A model generated the notes under the pieces. The model was not told where the DNA came from and ran no database searches. It worked only from the letters and a program-made list of their open reading frames with translations. The translations under genes and the position numbers were made by a program. Shown one piece after another: positions 46,459 to 53,000 of a stretch of 64,000 bases of DNA (position 1 is its first letter; each line of letters begins with the position of its first letter). The stretch lies in the NCBI RefSeq assembly GCF_007786475.1, contig NZ_VNJJ01000005.1, positions 124,001 to 188,000 of the forward strand. The letters run 5' to 3'. The stretch comes from Cohnella terricola (GTDB lineage: Bacteria; Bacillota; Bacilli; Paenibacillales; Paenibacillaceae).

Positions 46459-46475
46459 ATTCCCACGGGGGGAAT
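46459..46475. promoter_or_regulatory. Dyad symmetry abutting the ECF -35 box
   Basis: ATTCCC (46459-46464), 5-nt centre, GGGAAT (46470-46475): a perfect 6+6 inverted repeat whose last base is the first base of the -35 element. It lies between the two divergent promoters and could be an operator. Confidence 0.5.
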
Positions 46476-46501
46476 GCAACCTTTTATCGGACATCGGCGT
46501 C
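46475..46501 (+). promoter_or_regulatory. ECF-type autoregulatory promoter
   Basis: TGCAAC followed by CTTTT (-35 region, 46475-46485) and CGTC (46498-46501), with 17 bp between the AAC and CGT cores. This resembles sigma-W/sigma-X class promoters (TGAAAC N16 CGTA). The predicted start near 46508 is just upstream of the RBS of the sigma gene. Confidence 0.6.
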
Positions 46502-46530
46502 TGAGAGGGTGCAGGAGAGGAGGATCTTCT

Positions 46531-47079
46531 GTGGTGGAGCCGGCTCTGATCAAAGCCGCACAAGCGGGCGACCGGGAAGCTCTCGTTACGCTACTCCGCG
46601 AAATCGAGAATCAAGTCTATCGGACCGCATACTATTTGCTGAATAACGAACAGGATGCGCTTGATGCGTCCCAGGACGCGTTAATCCGGATATATACAAA
46701 AATCGGGTCCTATGAGGAAAAAGCTCAATTTCGCACTTGGGTGCAGCGAATCGTCACGAACATTTGTATCGATAAATTTCGTCGCAAGAAATCTTCCGTG
46801 TCCATCGAGGAACACGAAATGGTCTTCGAAGCGGGAGATAATGTAGAGACGGAAGTTCTTTCCGCGTACGCCGCGGAGGAAATACGCGAGGCCATCGGTA
46901 AGCTTCCCGAGCATCATCGTACCGTTGTCGTTCTCCGTTATTTGCAGGATTTCTCGTACAATGAAATTGCCGACTCTTTGAACTTGCCGCTGAACACCGT
47001 AAAGTCTTACTTATTTAGAGCCCGGCAGCAATTGCAAATTCTACTTCAAGATTATCAGAAAGGTGGTGTCCGGGGATGA
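46531..47079 (+). CDS. ECF-type RNA polymerase sigma factor
   Basis: Group IV sigma factor of 182 aa with only regions 2 and 4. Region 2 is NEQDALDASQDALIRIYTKI and FRTWVQRIVTNICIDKFRRK; region 4 is LPEHHRTVVVLRYLQDFSYN followed by EIADSLNLPLNTVKSYLFRA. AGGAGG 7 nt before GTG 46531 sets the start; longer frames to 46474 would run through the promoter. Its stop overlaps the start of the anti-sigma gene. It resembles the sigma-W/sigma-V envelope-stress branch, but the signal cannot be read from sequence. Confidence 0.9.
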   Translation: MVEPALIKAAQAGDREALVTLLREIENQVYRTAYYLLNNEQDALDASQDALIRIYTKIGSYEEKAQFRTWVQRIVTNICIDKFRRKKSSVSIEEHEMVFEAGDNVETEVLSAYAAEEIREAIGKLPEHHRTVVVLRYLQDFSYNEIADSLNLPLNTVKSYLFRARQQLQILLQDYQKGGVRG

Positions 47080-47990
47080 ATTGCCAAGAGGTGATGGAAC
47101 TCATGCAGCGTTACGTTGATGGCGATTTGGACGAACAAGAAACATCGCTCATGATGGATCATACCGGTCAATGCCCTGACTGCGCCGCCATGTTAGTGAG
47201 ATTGCAGAAGCTGTCGAGCGAGCTCGAACAGTTGCCGCGAGTCGTGCCGAAGTTCAGCATCGTGGATTCGATCATGCCGGAATTGGAACGCCTTCACATC
47301 GAAGCGACGGACGAGGGGCAAGAAACATCGGGGAGCCGCGATGCGTCGCCGGCGCCGATCAGGTCGAACCGCCCTTCACGCCATTTATTCGGCAAAGTAG
47401 CGGGAACGGTCGCCGCCGGCGTCATCGCCGGACTGTTGCTGTTCGGCCATCCGGATCAATGGCTGCTGAGCGGGAGCAAGGGCAGCAACGACGCGTCTGC
47501 ACCTAGTCTTGCTGCGGCTCCGGCCAAGAATGAAAGCTCTTCGCTGATGTCGAAGCGATCGTCCGAACTCGATATGTCTGATCAGTCCGGAGGCACGGGG
47601 GAAACCGGTTCGGCCTCGAATGCCGATTCTGGCAATTCGATAGCTGGAGCGATGGGAATCGCGCCCGAAGCAAACCCTTCATCCGTGGAACGTCCGACGC
47701 TCACTACCGGGGACGAATCGAAAATCTCCGGATTCACGGTTGCGTCCGAGCAAGCGGAATCTCCGGACGGCAAGTGGAGCGCGGTCGCGGGAGAAGAAGC
47801 TCAAACGTTCAAGATCGTCAAAATCGAAGACGGCAGTGTAATCTACTCTTCCCAACCGTTAGAAGGGACGATCGGTTCGCTGGAATGGAACGACACGAGC
47901 ACGATTCTCTATTATACGGTCACGGATGCGCAAGGGAATCAAACCAACTGGCAATTCGATCTGGCGGCTTCTAAGGAATCGAAACGTTAA
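47076..47990 (+). CDS. Zinc-finger (ZAS/zf-HC2) anti-sigma factor
   Basis: Membrane-bound partner of the preceding sigma factor, 304 aa. The N-terminal anti-sigma zinc domain has the H29-x3-C33-x2-C36 motif (MDHTGQCPDC). A TM helix follows at about 106-124 (KVAGTVAAGVIAGLLLFG). The extracytoplasmic part is Ser/Gly-rich (125-210) and ends in a beta-rich domain (SPDGKWSAVAGEEAQTFKIV). The ATGA overlap with the sigma gene implies a fixed stoichiometry. Release probably occurs by regulated proteolysis or conformational change; the sensed signal is unknown. Confidence 0.9.
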   Translation: MNCQEVMELMQRYVDGDLDEQETSLMMDHTGQCPDCAAMLVRLQKLSSELEQLPRVVPKFSIVDSIMPELERLHIEATDEGQETSGSRDASPAPIRSNRPSRHLFGKVAGTVAAGVIAGLLLFGHPDQWLLSGSKGSNDASAPSLAAAPAKNESSSLMSKRSSELDMSDQSGGTGETGSASNADSGNSIAGAMGIAPEANPSSVERPTLTTGDESKISGFTVASEQAESPDGKWSAVAGEEAQTFKIVKIEDGSVIYSSQPLEGTIGSLEWNDTSTILYYTVTDAQGNQTNWQFDLAASKESKR

Positions 47991-48005
47991 ATTTGCAACT
48001 CCTCG

Positions 48006-48033
48006 GTCACCTTTTTGCGCGGGATGCGTATAG
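48006..48033 (+). promoter_or_regulatory. Second ECF-like promoter, in the gap before holA
   Basis: GGTCAC followed by CTTTTT (48006-48017) and CGTATA (48028-48033), with 16 bp between the AC and CGTA cores. It shares the AC-CTTTT core and spacing with the promoter at 46475. It would start an RNA near 48040 that contains the two hairpins below. Confidence 0.45.
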
Positions 48034-48077
48034 TGTACGGATGGAGTTGACGATAGTCTGCGGACCCTCGTCACGCT

Positions 48078-48112
48078 CGTTCGCGCCGGTACCATGGCCC
48101 GGCCGGCGAACG
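48078..48112 (+). other. Hairpin A in the anti-sigma/holA gap
   Basis: CGTTC (48078-48082) and GCCGG (48085-48089) pair with CCGGC (48103-48107) and GAACG (48108-48112), leaving a 2-nt bulge and a 13-nt loop. No gene covers it. Confidence 0.6.
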
Positions 48113-48131
48113 TTGATATAGATGTCCGAGA

Positions 48132-48172
48132 ACAAAGGGATCGCGCCTTGTATAAAGGTGTGATCTCTTTGT
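48132..48172 (+). other. Hairpin B: 18-bp stem with three G.U pairs in the RNA of this strand
   Basis: Arm ACAAAGGGATCGCGCCTT (48132-48149), loop GTATA, arm AAGGTGTGATCTCTTTGT (48155-48172). All 18 positions pair if G.U is allowed; the opposite strand would have A.C mismatches, so the structure belongs to the plus-strand RNA. There is no T run. The 3' arm overlaps a weak holA promoter (TGTGAT 48159, TACAAT 48182). Confidence 0.7.
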
Positions 48173-48217
48173 CGTTTGTTGTACAATGGGGGGAGATCAA
48201 GAGTAGGGAGCGGCGCA

Positions 48218-49249
48218 ATGGATGCCAAGAAGGCTTTTCGATTGATAAAGCAAGACCAGGTCTCGCCGATTTTCGTATGTTACGGGACCGAGTCCTATCT
48301 GATGAATGAATTTATCGAGCGTATGCTGGAGCAGCTCGTACAGCCCGAACATAAGGAGATGGCGATCGTCCGTTTCGATACGGGGGAGACACCGCTCGAC
48401 ACGATCATTGATGAAGCGGAGACGCTGCCTTTTCTCGTTCCGAGCAAAATCGTCCTCGTGCGGGACAACGTTCTGTTCGCGGCAGGAAAAGATTCTTCGC
48501 GGATCGAACACCGCCCCGAGAGATTGCTTGCGTACATGGAGCAACCGATGGATACGACCGTCCTCGTCTTTATCGTATCGCATGAAAAACTCGATGAGCG
48601 CAAAAAGATCGTAAAAACAGCCAAAGCCAAAGATGCCGTTGTTTCCTTCGGTCCGTTGCAGCCGGACGAGCTGCTTCGCTGGTTGCTGAAGCGAGCGTCA
48701 AATCAAGAGCGTTCCTTGGGAACCGAGACGGCCGAAGAATTGATTCGGCGGGTAGGTACCGATATGCATGCGCTCGCAGCGGAGACGGATAAACTTTGCT
48801 TACATGCGGGGCAAGGGGGAACGGTAACGCTGGATGCGGTAAAAACCCTCGTGCCGATGGCGACGGAGCAGAACGTATTTAAGCTGACGGAGGAATTGGC
48901 CGCGCTTCGCACGAGAGAGGCCATAACTCTCTACTACGACCTGCTGAAGCAACGGGAAGAGCCGATCAAGCTGCTCGCGTTGCTCGTCCGCCAATTCCGC
49001 AATATGCTTTACGTCAAAGAGCTGGGTAACCAAGGTTATTCGCCGCAGCAAATGGCCTCCCAACTCGGTTTGCATCCGTACGCGGTGAAAATTACGGGCG
49101 AGCAGGCCCGGAAATTCAGCCAAGAGAGGCTCGCGGTACTGCTGAATGAGCTAGCGGAACTCGATTACGCGATGAAGACTGGACGAGTCGAAAAAGCGCT
49201 CGGACTCGAACTGTTCTTGTTGAAGACAGGGTCCGGTAGCGCCGGCTAA
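48218..49249 (+). CDS. holA: DNA polymerase III subunit delta
   Basis: Clamp-loader subunit that opens the beta clamp, 343 aa. It begins MDAKKAFRLIKQDQVSPIFV, and VCYGTESYLMNEFIERML lies at the degenerate P-loop site; the C-terminal domain contains KLLALLVRQFRNMLYVKEL and the ending LDYAMKTGRVEKALGLELFLL. GGGAG lies 8 nt before ATG 48218. A TACAAT -10 box at 48182-48187 with a poor -35 suggests a local promoter. It is located before rpsT as in Bacillus. Confidence 0.95.
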   Translation: MDAKKAFRLIKQDQVSPIFVCYGTESYLMNEFIERMLEQLVQPEHKEMAIVRFDTGETPLDTIIDEAETLPFLVPSKIVLVRDNVLFAAGKDSSRIEHRPERLLAYMEQPMDTTVLVFIVSHEKLDERKKIVKTAKAKDAVVSFGPLQPDELLRWLLKRASNQERSLGTETAEELIRRVGTDMHALAAETDKLCLHAGQGGTVTLDAVKTLVPMATEQNVFKLTEELAALRTREAITLYYDLLKQREEPIKLLALLVRQFRNMLYVKELGNQGYSPQQMASQLGLHPYAVKITGEQARKFSQERLAVLLNELAELDYAMKTGRVEKALGLELFLLKTGSGSAG

Positions 49250-49272
49250 ACGAAAGTCATAAATCAATGCCA

Positions 49273-49317
49273 AAAGAGCCATCCTACAGCAGGGAATCCT
49301 GCAGAGGATGGCTCTTT
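49273..49317. terminator. Bidirectional terminator between holA and rpsT
   Basis: AAAGAGCCATCC (49273-49284) and GGATGGCTCTTT (49306-49317) form a 12-bp stem with an inner CAGCAGG/CCTGC pair. The flanking A and T runs allow use by both convergent genes. Confidence 0.85.
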
Positions 49318-49368
49318 AATAGCTGCCGCTTTTAAGGGCGGCAAGCCGCATATGCATCAGGCGCAGCC

Positions 49369-49641
49369 TTAAGCTTGCGCGGACAATGCGTTGAGTTTTT
49401 TGGCCAGACGGGACTTTTTGCGAGCAGCCGCATTTTTGTGAATGAGACCTTTGGTCGCTGCTTTGTCCAGTTTTTTCTGAGCCGCGCCGTAAGCTGTTTT
49501 AGCAGCGTTTACGTCCGTTCCTACGACCGCTACGTCAGCTTGTTTAACGGCTGTACGAAGAGCGGATTTAGCCGAAGCATTGCGCAGACGGCGAGCTTCG
49601 TTCGTTTTGGTACGTTTAATGGCGGATTTGATGTTTGGCAT
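49369..49641 (-). CDS. rpsT: 30S ribosomal protein S20
   Basis: Primary 16S rRNA-binding protein of 90 aa. It begins [20 protein letters not shown] and ends [20 protein letters not shown], the usual S20 pattern. The start at 49641 has GGAGGTG 7 nt upstream. It is oriented opposite to gpr and reads into the shared terminator with holA. Confidence 0.98.
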   Translation of the reverse strand: MPNIKSAIKRTKTNEARRLRNASAKSALRTAVKQADVAVVGTDVNAAKTAYGAAQKKLDKAATKGLIHKNAAARKKSRLAKKLNALSAQA

Positions 49642-49691
49642 TCTTTTCACCTCCAGAACATACAGAAGTATTTCTCCACACAACTTGTAAC

Positions 49692-49720
49692 ATTCTATCA
49701 TGCAAGGGGGTAAAAAGCAA
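49692..49720 (-). promoter_or_regulatory. Promoter of rpsT
   Basis: On the minus strand TTGCTT (49715-49720) and TAGAAT (49692-49697) with a 17-bp spacer. The leader to the S20 start would be about 45 nt. Confidence 0.6.
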
Positions 49721-49768
49721 GCAGGATCCCATCTCTAATCCGCATACGAAAGGGGCTTATTCCATCAG

Positions 49769-50773
49769 ATGGACAAAGATTTATCGCTGTACGACGTACG
49801 CACGGATTTGGCTCTTGAGGCGAGAGAGCTTGCCGTAAGAGGGCAGCCGTCCGCAGACATTCCCGGGGTCTGGTCCGAGACCGATAGCCGCGAGGGGATT
49901 ACCGTCACCAGAATGGAGATTCAAACCGACCAAGCCGCCAGACAGATTGGTAAAATGATCGGGCATTATGTCACGCTGGAAGTGCCGGATATGAGGCAAG
50001 GCGATACGACGCTGCAGGATCAAGTGGCGACGACGTTCGCGAAAGAATTCGAGGCGTTCCTGAAGCGGATCGGAATAACCGCGAAGAGCAGCGTTCTGAT
50101 CGTCGGCCTCGGCAATTCGAACGTCACCCCCGACGCGTTAGGTCCGATCGTCATCGACAACATCATGGTGACGAGACATTTCTTCGAATTGATGCCTGAC
50201 CAGGTCAGTCCGGGTTATCGTCCGGTCAGCGCCGTAGCTCCGGGGGTGCTCGGCACGACAGGCATCGAATCAAGCGATATCGTGCAAGGGATCGTCGATA
50301 AAGCCAAGCCGGAATTGATTATCGCGATCGACGCGCTTGCCGCCAAGTCGCTTGAAAGGGTGAATACGACGATCCAGATCGCGGATACGGGTATTCATCC
50401 GGGTTCTGGCATCGGCAATAAGCGCAAAGGCTTGACGAAAGACATTCTCGGCGTGCCTTGTATCGGGATCGGCGTTCCGACCGTCGTGTACGCTTCGACC
50501 ATCGTGAACAATACGATGGATCTCGTATTCGAACATATGAAACGGCACACGGATAATACCGACCCGCTGTTCGGCGTCTTCGGCAAAATGGACGAGACGG
50601 AACGGCTGCAGTTAGTGAAAGAGGTTCTTAATCCACTCGGTCACGATCTTCTCGTCACGCCCAAGGAAATCGACAAATTTATCGAGGACATCGCCAACGT
50701 CATCGCTAGCGGCCTGAACGCCGCGCTTCATGAAGCCGTCGATAAGGATAACGTCGCCGCATACACGCATTAG
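49769..50773 (+). CDS. gpr: Germination protease (GPR endopeptidase)
   Basis: Degrades small acid-soluble proteins during spore germination. The 334-aa protein is of peptidase family A25. It begins MDKDLSLYDVRTDLALEARE, includes the family-typical pro-region, and has the core VLIVGLGNSNVTPDALGP and IDALAAKSLERVNTTIQIAD. In Bacillus it is made as a zymogen in the forespore and autoprocessed. AAAGGGGC about 14 nt before ATG 49769 is a loosely spaced RBS. CATACGA just upstream resembles a sigma-G -10 without a clear -35. It is followed by spoIIP as in B. subtilis. Confidence 0.96.
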   Translation: MDKDLSLYDVRTDLALEARELAVRGQPSADIPGVWSETDSREGITVTRMEIQTDQAARQIGKMIGHYVTLEVPDMRQGDTTLQDQVATTFAKEFEAFLKRIGITAKSSVLIVGLGNSNVTPDALGPIVIDNIMVTRHFFELMPDQVSPGYRPVSAVAPGVLGTTGIESSDIVQGIVDKAKPELIIAIDALAAKSLERVNTTIQIADTGIHPGSGIGNKRKGLTKDILGVPCIGIGVPTVVYASTIVNNTMDLVFEHMKRHTDNTDPLFGVFGKMDETERLQLVKEVLNPLGHDLLVTPKEIDKFIEDIANVIASGLNAALHEAVDKDNVAAYTH

Positions 50774-50949
50774 CTTTACCGATCATGGAATGAAGGGTTT
50801 TCCCGGCTTGCGAGAGCCGGGCAGCCGCGCTCGCGACTCTATTAACCTCTGATTTCGCGGTTCTATCATTTTGGATTCTCTCATATGATAGGATACCGCA
50901 GAAAACAGAGAAGGCGCCTCGTTAGCTGATGGCTCCGGGAGGTAGAGGA

Positions 50950-52164
50950 ATGAAACGTGGCTTCGTAACGCGCGATTGGGCATTTGCGCGGGCAAAATGG
51001 CGTCGGATGCTGATTACCGGCCGCGCTTTTTTCGCTTTAAGCGTATGCTCCATGCTGTTGTTCGTCATACTGGGATTGGGGGGGATGGTTCAGAAGTCTT
51101 TGGCCGCTTCCCCCGTGCAATCTATGAAAGGATGGGCAGCGTCGTTATCCGGGCATTTTTTTCAATCGCTCTTAAGCATGGAGCTTCCGCAGATGGAGGC
51201 ACCCGCTGATTCCCCGCTGCAAACCGGCCGGATGGCCGCCTTCTTGCTGCGATTCATGACCGATATTAACGCTAACGATCCCAAAAGTTTGCTAGCTTTG
51301 GAGATGCCGGGCATGGACCGGGATCATTCCGTGCTGCTTCGTCCGGGAACCGGGGAACCGGAAGCGCCGGAAGACCGCAGCCCGTTAGAAGACTCCGGAC
51401 AGACATTGCCGCCCGATGAAGATCAGATCGGAACGCCCGAAACGGCTTCGCCTGAGCCTCCCGCCCGCGACGACCGGAAGCCTGGTATCGAAGAAACTCG
51501 TTCGACGGGGAATCGCAAGGTCGCGTTTATCTACCATTCGCATAATCGCGAATCCTTTTATCCGGAGCTAAGTCCGGACAGCAAAGGCGCCGACTCCGGC
51601 AAGGTGAATGTAACTCTGGTCGGCAAACGGCTAGCGGACAAGCTGGAGGAGCTCGGTGTCGGTGCAAGCCATTCTTCTAAAGATTACGCGGCAACCATCG
51701 AAAGCTATAATTACAATTTTTCGTACAAATATTCATTGCAAACGGTTCGTCAGGCGCTGGCCGCGAATAAGGAACTGAAGTATTTCTTCGACATTCACCG
51801 CGATTCCCAGCGACGCAAAAAAACGACCGCTTCGATCAATGGCAAAGATTACGCGCAAGTGTATTTCATCATCGGGCACCGGAACCCGGATTGGCGCGAG
51901 AACGAAGCATTCGCCAATCAAATTCACGAACAGCTGGAGAAAACCTATCCGGGTCTGTCGCGAGGGGTATGGGGAAAGACGGCCGCGAACGGAAACGGGG
52001 AATACAACCAATCGGTCGCTCCGGACAGCGTGCTGATCGAGATCGGCGGCGTCGACAATACGCTCGAAGAATGTTACCGGACGGCCGACGTGTTGGCGAA
52101 AGTCATCGCGGAATTGTACTGGGACAGAGAGAAGACGGTTAAAGCGGATATCTCTGTCAAATAA
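50950..52164 (+). CDS. spoIIP: Stage II sporulation protein P
   Basis: Peptidoglycan amidase/endopeptidase of the engulfment DMP complex with SpoIID and SpoIIM. The 404-aa protein has an N-terminal membrane anchor (about 25-47), a Pro/Glu-rich linker and a C-terminal catalytic domain with metal-binding motifs FIYHSHNRESF, FDIHRDSQRRK and VLIEIGGVDNTLEE. GGGAGG 7 nt before ATG 50950 fixes the start over the ATG at 50929. It follows gpr and precedes yqxA, the classical arrangement. Confidence 0.96.
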   Translation: MKRGFVTRDWAFARAKWRRMLITGRAFFALSVCSMLLFVILGLGGMVQKSLAASPVQSMKGWAASLSGHFFQSLLSMELPQMEAPADSPLQTGRMAAFLLRFMTDINANDPKSLLALEMPGMDRDHSVLLRPGTGEPEAPEDRSPLEDSGQTLPPDEDQIGTPETASPEPPARDDRKPGIEETRSTGNRKVAFIYHSHNRESFYPELSPDSKGADSGKVNVTLVGKRLADKLEELGVGASHSSKDYAATIESYNYNFSYKYSLQTVRQALAANKELKYFFDIHRDSQRRKKTTASINGKDYAQVYFIIGHRNPDWRENEAFANQIHEQLEKTYPGLSRGVWGKTAANGNGEYNQSVAPDSVLIEIGGVDNTLEECYRTADVLAKVIAELYWDREKTVKADISVK

Positions 52165-52179
52165 AAGGAGGGAAGCATA

Positions 52180-52575
52180 ATGCGCCGGGATACCTTTAAG
52201 TTACTCATCATGGCCTTGATTCTGGGTTTTGCGGTTCTATACGGAATGGAACTGTCTTCGCGAGGAATCGAGAACGTGAAAGGCCCGTGGGAAACGCAGG
52301 ACCCTTCGCTCGGAAGATCCTCTTCCTCCTCGGAGGAAGATTGGACGCTGCCCCCGACCGGGAAAAAGACCGATCCGTCTTCGGTTAAGAAGCGTTTTCC
52401 GGCGGCCGGCGAAGAGAGTCCGTTCGGAGAGGACTCCGAGCAATTCGGCATTCCCCGCAATGACCGCGAGCCAATCGTCGACCGAGTGTCCGGCAAAACG
52501 GCCGAAGTGCTGCACGATCTGTCACGCGGCGGAATTCGTTTTGTCGTATCGCTGTTCGATAAAGTGCTGGGGTAA
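52180..52575 (+). CDS. YqxA family protein (DUF3679)
   Basis: A 131-aa protein with one N-terminal hydrophobic segment (LLIMALILGFAVLYGMEL, about 7-25) and a soluble, acidic/Ser-rich remainder. The segment GMELSSRGIENVKG matches the YqxA start. YqxA lies directly downstream of spoIIP in Bacillus and its role is unknown. AAAGGAGG precedes ATG 52180. Co-transcription with spoIIP is likely (15-bp gap). Confidence 0.85.
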   Translation: MRRDTFKLLIMALILGFAVLYGMELSSRGIENVKGPWETQDPSLGRSSSSSEEDWTLPPTGKKTDPSSVKKRFPAAGEESPFGEDSEQFGIPRNDREPIVDRVSGKTAEVLHDLSRGGIRFVVSLFDKVLG

Positions 52576-52604
52576 CGGCAACGCCTCCCGCGTAGCATTC
52601 GGGC

Positions 52605-52633
52605 TTGACGTTGTACGTTGGCTGGCTTATGAT
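52605..52633 (+). promoter_or_regulatory. Promoter of the mutS2-like leader transcript
   Basis: TTGACG (52605-52610) and TATGAT (52628-52633) with a 17-bp spacer. The expected transcription start is near 52640, about 360 nt upstream of the mutS2-like gene. Confidence 0.75.
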
Positions 52634-52664
52634 AATCGCATCACGTTTGTAAGGGGAAATTTTG

Positions 52665-52688
52665 ATGTTGGTATTGGTTCTGAACTGA
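52665..52688 (+). CDS. Putative 7-residue leader peptide MLVLVLN
   Basis: ATG TTG GTA TTG GTT CTG AAC TGA, preceded by AAGGGG with 8 nt spacing and only about 25 nt after the predicted transcription start. The coding part is five alternating Leu/Val codons. Its second half forms one arm of a potential hairpin with CAATA at 52695-52699, so ribosome occupancy would change downstream folding. Being so short, it could occur by chance; the good SD, the promoter distance and the two downstream terminators make a leader peptide plausible. Confidence 0.55.
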   Translation: MLVLVLN

Positions 52689-52830
52689 ATTATTCAATAG
52701 GCCGCGAATAAGCAAGGACGAGAAACCTTATCGGTTAAGGTTTATTTCCTTTCGAATTCGTCGCGGCTGGGATAACCAGTGAAGAACCGGTCAAGACCGC
52801 CCCTTCGTAACGAAGATCATCGGGGAGATC

Positions 52831-52859
52831 AGCCGTGCTCATCAGGGTACGGCTTTTTT
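52831..52859 (+). terminator. Leader terminator T1
   Basis: AGCCGT (52831-52836) and ACGGCT (52849-52854) around a 12-nt loop, with T at 52854-52859. Confidence 0.7.
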
Positions 52860-52915
52860 GCGCAATTAAACCGGCATACGCCGACTTCTTGCGCTATTCC
52901 TCGACGACACTCACG

Positions 52916-52966
52916 ACAGGCTGCGAGCTTGCGCCGATGGCGCACGTTCTTGCGGCCTGTTTTTTA
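52916..52966 (+). terminator. Leader terminator T2
   Basis: ACAGGC (52916-52921) pairs with GCCTGT (52955-52960); an inner GCGCC/GGCGC hairpin (52931-52943) stabilises it; seven T follow. It lies 35 nt before the mutS2-like ATG, so read-through is required for expression from the leader promoter. Confidence 0.82.
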
Positions 52967-53000
52967 TTTTCTGCATCGAAAAACAAGGAGGTATTAGCTC

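Larger units (their letters stand above)
52640..53000 (+). promoter_or_regulatory. Structured leader of the mutS2-like gene, probable transcription attenuator
   Basis: In order: an SD AAGGGG (52651-52656) and 7-codon ORF (52665-52688); TATTG (52672-52676) able to pair with CAATA (52695-52699) across the ORF end; a long imperfect hairpin closed by GCCGCGA (52701-52707) and TCGCGGC (52761-52767) with AAACCTT/AAGGTTT inside; terminator T1; a hairpin GCGCAA (52860-52865)/TTGCGC (52889-52894); terminator T2; then RBS AAGGAGG. No T-box core or riboswitch known to me is recognisable. The layout is like translation-dependent attenuators of ribosome-protection and resistance genes. Confidence 0.7.

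Noticed and set aside
48094-48309. Possible small gene between the anti-sigma gene and holA (YqzM position)
   Set aside because: The frame runs out of phase into holA, has no RBS and does not resemble YqzM; the region is better explained as hairpins.
52640-53000. Known riboswitch or T-box upstream of the mutS2-like gene
   Set aside because: No T-box core, SAM, TPP, FMN, lysine, c-di-GMP, c-di-AMP, glycine or cobalamin consensus could be recognised; a covariance-model search would be needed to exclude a divergent member.
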